Shown here piece after piece: positions 4,494 through 6,055 of a stretch of 6,055 nucleotides of DNA. Location: the NCBI GenBank assembly GCA_946481465.1, contig CAMLOC010000247.1:1-6055 (forward strand), written 5' to 3'. Under the pieces are notes generated by a model. The model was not told where the DNA came from and searched no databases. It saw nothing but the letters and a program-made list of their open reading frames with translations. The position numbers were made by a program, and so were the translations under genes. Origin of the DNA: an uncultured Shinella sp. Its GTDB lineage: Bacteria > Pseudomonadota > Alphaproteobacteria > Rhizobiales > Rhizobiaceae. Within the stretch, counting starts at the first letter, position 1; every line of letters starts with the position of its first letter.

Positions 4494-5882
4494 TCAGGCC
4501 CGGCTGCGCGCCATGAGGGCAAGAGCCGCCAGGACCAGGACGGCCGCCAGCGAGAAGGTGACCTGCATGCCCGCGGCGATCGCGGCGGGATCGGCCTGCG
4601 TCAACGTCCTGCCGCCGACGGCGAGCGCGAAGACCGCGCCCATCAGGGACGCTCCCGTGATGAGGCCGAGATTGCGCGAAAGGGCAAGCAGGCCGGAGAT
4701 GACGCCGCGCTCCTCCGCGCCGACACCGCCCATGACCGCCGCATTGTTGGCGGCCTGGAAAAGCTGGTAGCCCGGCGTCAGCACGACGATTGCCGCGACA
4801 TAACCGCCAAGGCCGAAGAAGGCGGAAAGGATGGGCAGCCCCAGCGCGCCCAGGACCATCGCGGCCAGTCCCGCCAACCCCATGCGCCGGGCGCCGAAGC
4901 GGTCGACCAGCCGGCCCGCGGCGACGCCGCTTGCAATCGAGACGAAGGGGCCGACCGCCAGCACGAAGCCGACGCCGGCCGGGCCGAGCCCCAGGCTGCG
5001 GGCGAGGTAGAACGGCCCGACGACGAGTGTCGCCATCATCACCGTGGCGACCAGGCCGTTGGCGGCTAGGCTCGCCCGGAACCCGGCGCGGCGGAAGGCG
5101 GCGGGACGGATCAGCGGCGCGGTCGCCCGCTGCTGCCGCAGCACGAAAAGGCCCATGCCTGCGACGGAAGCGGCGAGGAGGGCGGCATTGAGCGGCCCGA
5201 AGGCGCCCTTGCCCACGGTCATCGCCAGTGCATAGGCGGTGAGCGTTACCGCCAGCAGGCCGGCGCCGGGGAAATCGAAGCGGGCAGCCGCCGCACCGCC
5301 CCGATCGGCGGGCAGGAAGCGCCAGACCAGCCCCAGTGCGGCAAGGCCGAAGGGGATGGCGACGAGAAAAATCGCCGGCCAGCCGAAAACCGCGATCAGC
5401 AGGCCGCCGAGCGAGGGGCCCAGCGCAGTGCCGACCGCGGACATGGTGCCGAGAAGGCCCATGGCGCTGCCGATCCGTTCGTGCGGCACGGTCTCGCTGA
5501 CGAAGGCCATGGCAAGCGCCATCATCGCCGCCGCGCCCAGCCCCTGCAGGGCTCGGGCGGCGATCAGGAGCGGCAGCGTCGGTGCAAGCCCCGCCAGCGC
5601 CGAAGCGGTGGTGAACAGCGCAAGGCCCGCAAGCAGTAGCCGGCGGCGGCCGAAAAGGTCGCCGAGCCGCCCGACGCCGACGATCAGCACCGTGCTTGCC
5701 AGGAGGTAGGCCAGCACCACCCATTGCACCTGCCCGAACGGCGCGGCGAAACTTTCCGCCAGCGTCGGCAGCGCGACATTGGCGATGCTGGTGCCGAGCG
5801 AGGAGAGCAGGATGGCGAGCGACAGGCCGCCAAGCGCACCGGCCGTACCATGTGTCGTCGTGAGGGTCCGTGCATCTGCCAT
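4494..5882 (-). CDS. MFS transporter, DHA2-type (EmrB/QacA-like) drug:H+ antiporter
   Basis: This 462-aa inner-membrane major facilitator protein probably exports drugs or other small hydrophobic compounds using the proton gradient. About fourteen hydrophobic segments can be counted (roughly 18-37, 50-70, 80-99, 104-128, 138-163, 167-189, 203-223, 230-249, 268-291, 301-322, 334-355, 360-380, 394-420, 438-457), as in the 14-helix DHA2 group. Motifs: TSIANVALPTL in helix 1, motif A GRLGDLFGRR at 71-80, ARALQGLGAAAM at 109-120, and the antiporter motif C in SAVGTALGPSLGG at 148-160. A second motif-A-like GRLVDRFGARR lies at 323-333. The acidic residue usual in DISIANVALP is replaced by Thr31 here, so coupling may differ. 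AGGAG lies upstream of the ATG at 5882. The substrate cannot be deduced. The divergent LysR-type gene is the likely regulator. The long overlapping frame on the same strand (3658-5955) is a GC-rich shadow. Confidence 0.92.
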   Translation of the reverse strand: MADARTLTTTHGTAGALGGLSLAILLSSLGTSIANVALPTLAESFAAPFGQVQWVVLAYLLASTVLIVGVGRLGDLFGRRRLLLAGLALFTTASALAGLAPTLPLLIAARALQGLGAAAMMALAMAFVSETVPHERIGSAMGLLGTMSAVGTALGPSLGGLLIAVFGWPAIFLVAIPFGLAALGLVWRFLPADRGGAAAARFDFPGAGLLAVTLTAYALAMTVGKGAFGPLNAALLAASVAGMGLFVLRQQRATAPLIRPAAFRRAGFRASLAANGLVATVMMATLVVGPFYLARSLGLGPAGVGFVLAVGPFVSIASGVAAGRLVDRFGARRMGLAGLAAMVLGALGLPILSAFFGLGGYVAAIVVLTPGYQLFQAANNAAVMGGVGAEERGVISGLLALSRNLGLITGASLMGAVFALAVGGRTLTQADPAAIAAGMQVTFSLAAVLVLAALALMARSRA

Positions 5883-5939
5883 GGCATTCTCCTGTCGTTG
5901 GTTCTCCCGACAGATAGATTTTTGGCGGATAAGGCGGAA

Positions 5940-5976
5940 GGCGCATCATTTGCACTTCATTCGTGCGTCAAACGCC
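5940..5976. promoter_or_regulatory. Candidate LysR-type operator between the MFS and regulator genes
   Basis: An interrupted palindrome is centred near 5959: GGCG (5940-5943), TTTGCAC (5949-5955), a 7-nt gap, GTGC (5963-5966), then CAAA (5969-5972) and CGCC (5973-5976). The inner pair GCAC-N7-GTGC resembles the spacing of LysR-type recognition sites (T-N11-A class). It lies in the 129-bp gap between the divergent MFS and LysR-type genes, 36 bp before the regulator start, where LysR proteins usually bind to control themselves and the divergent target. The binding role is inferred. Confidence 0.4.
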
Positions 5977-6011
5977 ATGTGATCTTCCCGGAAGAATGCT
6001 AGGATCGCGCC

Positions 6012-6055
6012 ATGTCCCGGCCCGATCTCAATCTTCTCGTCACTCTCGACGTGCT
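6012..6055 (+). CDS. LysR-family transcriptional regulator (partial, first 14 residues)
   Basis: Only the start is inside the window: the ATG at 6012 opens MSRPDLNLLVTLDV before the edge. The pattern R-x-DLNLL-x-x-(L/F)-xx-L is how many LysR-type regulators begin, at the first helix of the N-terminal winged helix-turn-helix domain. The diagnostic HTH itself is outside the window. AGGA (6001-6004) lies 7 nt upstream of the ATG. The gene is divergent from the MFS exporter with 129 bp between start codons, a classic regulator/target layout, so it probably controls exporter expression in response to an unknown ligand. The family call rests on few residues plus context. Confidence 0.75.
   Translation, partial: MSRPDLNLLVTLDV

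Noticed and set aside
4790..5191. Plus-strand frames of 60-156 codons over the MFS gene
   Set aside because: Arg/Pro/Ser-rich antisense shadows without ribosome binding sites or domain signatures.
3658..5955. 765-codon minus-strand open frame overlapping the MFS gene and the IalB-family gene
   Set aside because: It is in a different frame from the clearly recognisable MFS protein, has shadow-like Arg/Gly/Pro/Ala-rich composition over the MFS part, and crosses an opposing real gene and the perfect terminator. Long stop-free shadow frames are expected in GC-rich DNA.

Overview
The window is GC-rich and densely coding, and it looks chromosomal from an alphaproteobacterium of the Rhizobiales, most likely the Rhizobiaceae (Rhizobium/Sinorhizobium/Shinella type). 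The evidence is the divergent phaR / phaA-phaB arrangement, the close match of each product to rhizobial PHB proteins, an invasion-associated-locus-B (IalB) family exported protein, and third-position G/C preference throughout. No mobile element, CRISPR array, tRNA or rRNA was seen.

Layout. Positions 1-460 (minus strand) hold the N-terminal 153 residues of PhaR, the polyhydroxyalkanoate repressor, cut by the window edge. A 291-bp divergent control region (461-751) separates it from phaA (752-1933, beta-ketothiolase) and phaB (2020-2745, acetoacetyl-CoA reductase), which form the PHB precursor operon. A compact UUCG-loop terminator closes that operon at 2769-2791. Next on the plus strand come phhB (2824-3132, pterin-4a-carbinolamine dehydratase) and a YkvA/DUF1232 membrane-associated protein (3204-3593). 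A 331-bp stretch without a convincing gene follows (3594-3924), carrying two strong hairpins and an AT-rich block. It leads into an IalB-family secreted protein (3925-4428). A 14-bp perfect hairpin at 4449-4480 serves as a shared terminator between this gene and the convergent MFS exporter (4494-5882, minus). A LysR-type regulator begins at 6012 and runs off the right edge. It is divergent from the exporter, so it is the obvious candidate regulator of it.

How the genes work together. PhaA condenses two acetyl-CoA and PhaB reduces the product with NADPH to (R)-3-hydroxybutyryl-CoA, the monomer for PHB synthase, which is not in the window. PhaR senses polymer and represses granule and biosynthesis genes. 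The phaR-phaA gap contains a good phaR promoter and two similar palindromic boxes (TTGTGCAA and CTGCGCAA) 22 bp apart, which I propose as the PhaR operator. The other genes look like independent housekeeping or accessory units, not parts of one pathway.

I found no undescribed multi-gene system. The observations most worth a second look are regulatory: the paired boxes, the interrupted palindrome between the MFS and LysR genes, the structured leader of the IalB-family gene, and the stacked hairpins at its 3' end.
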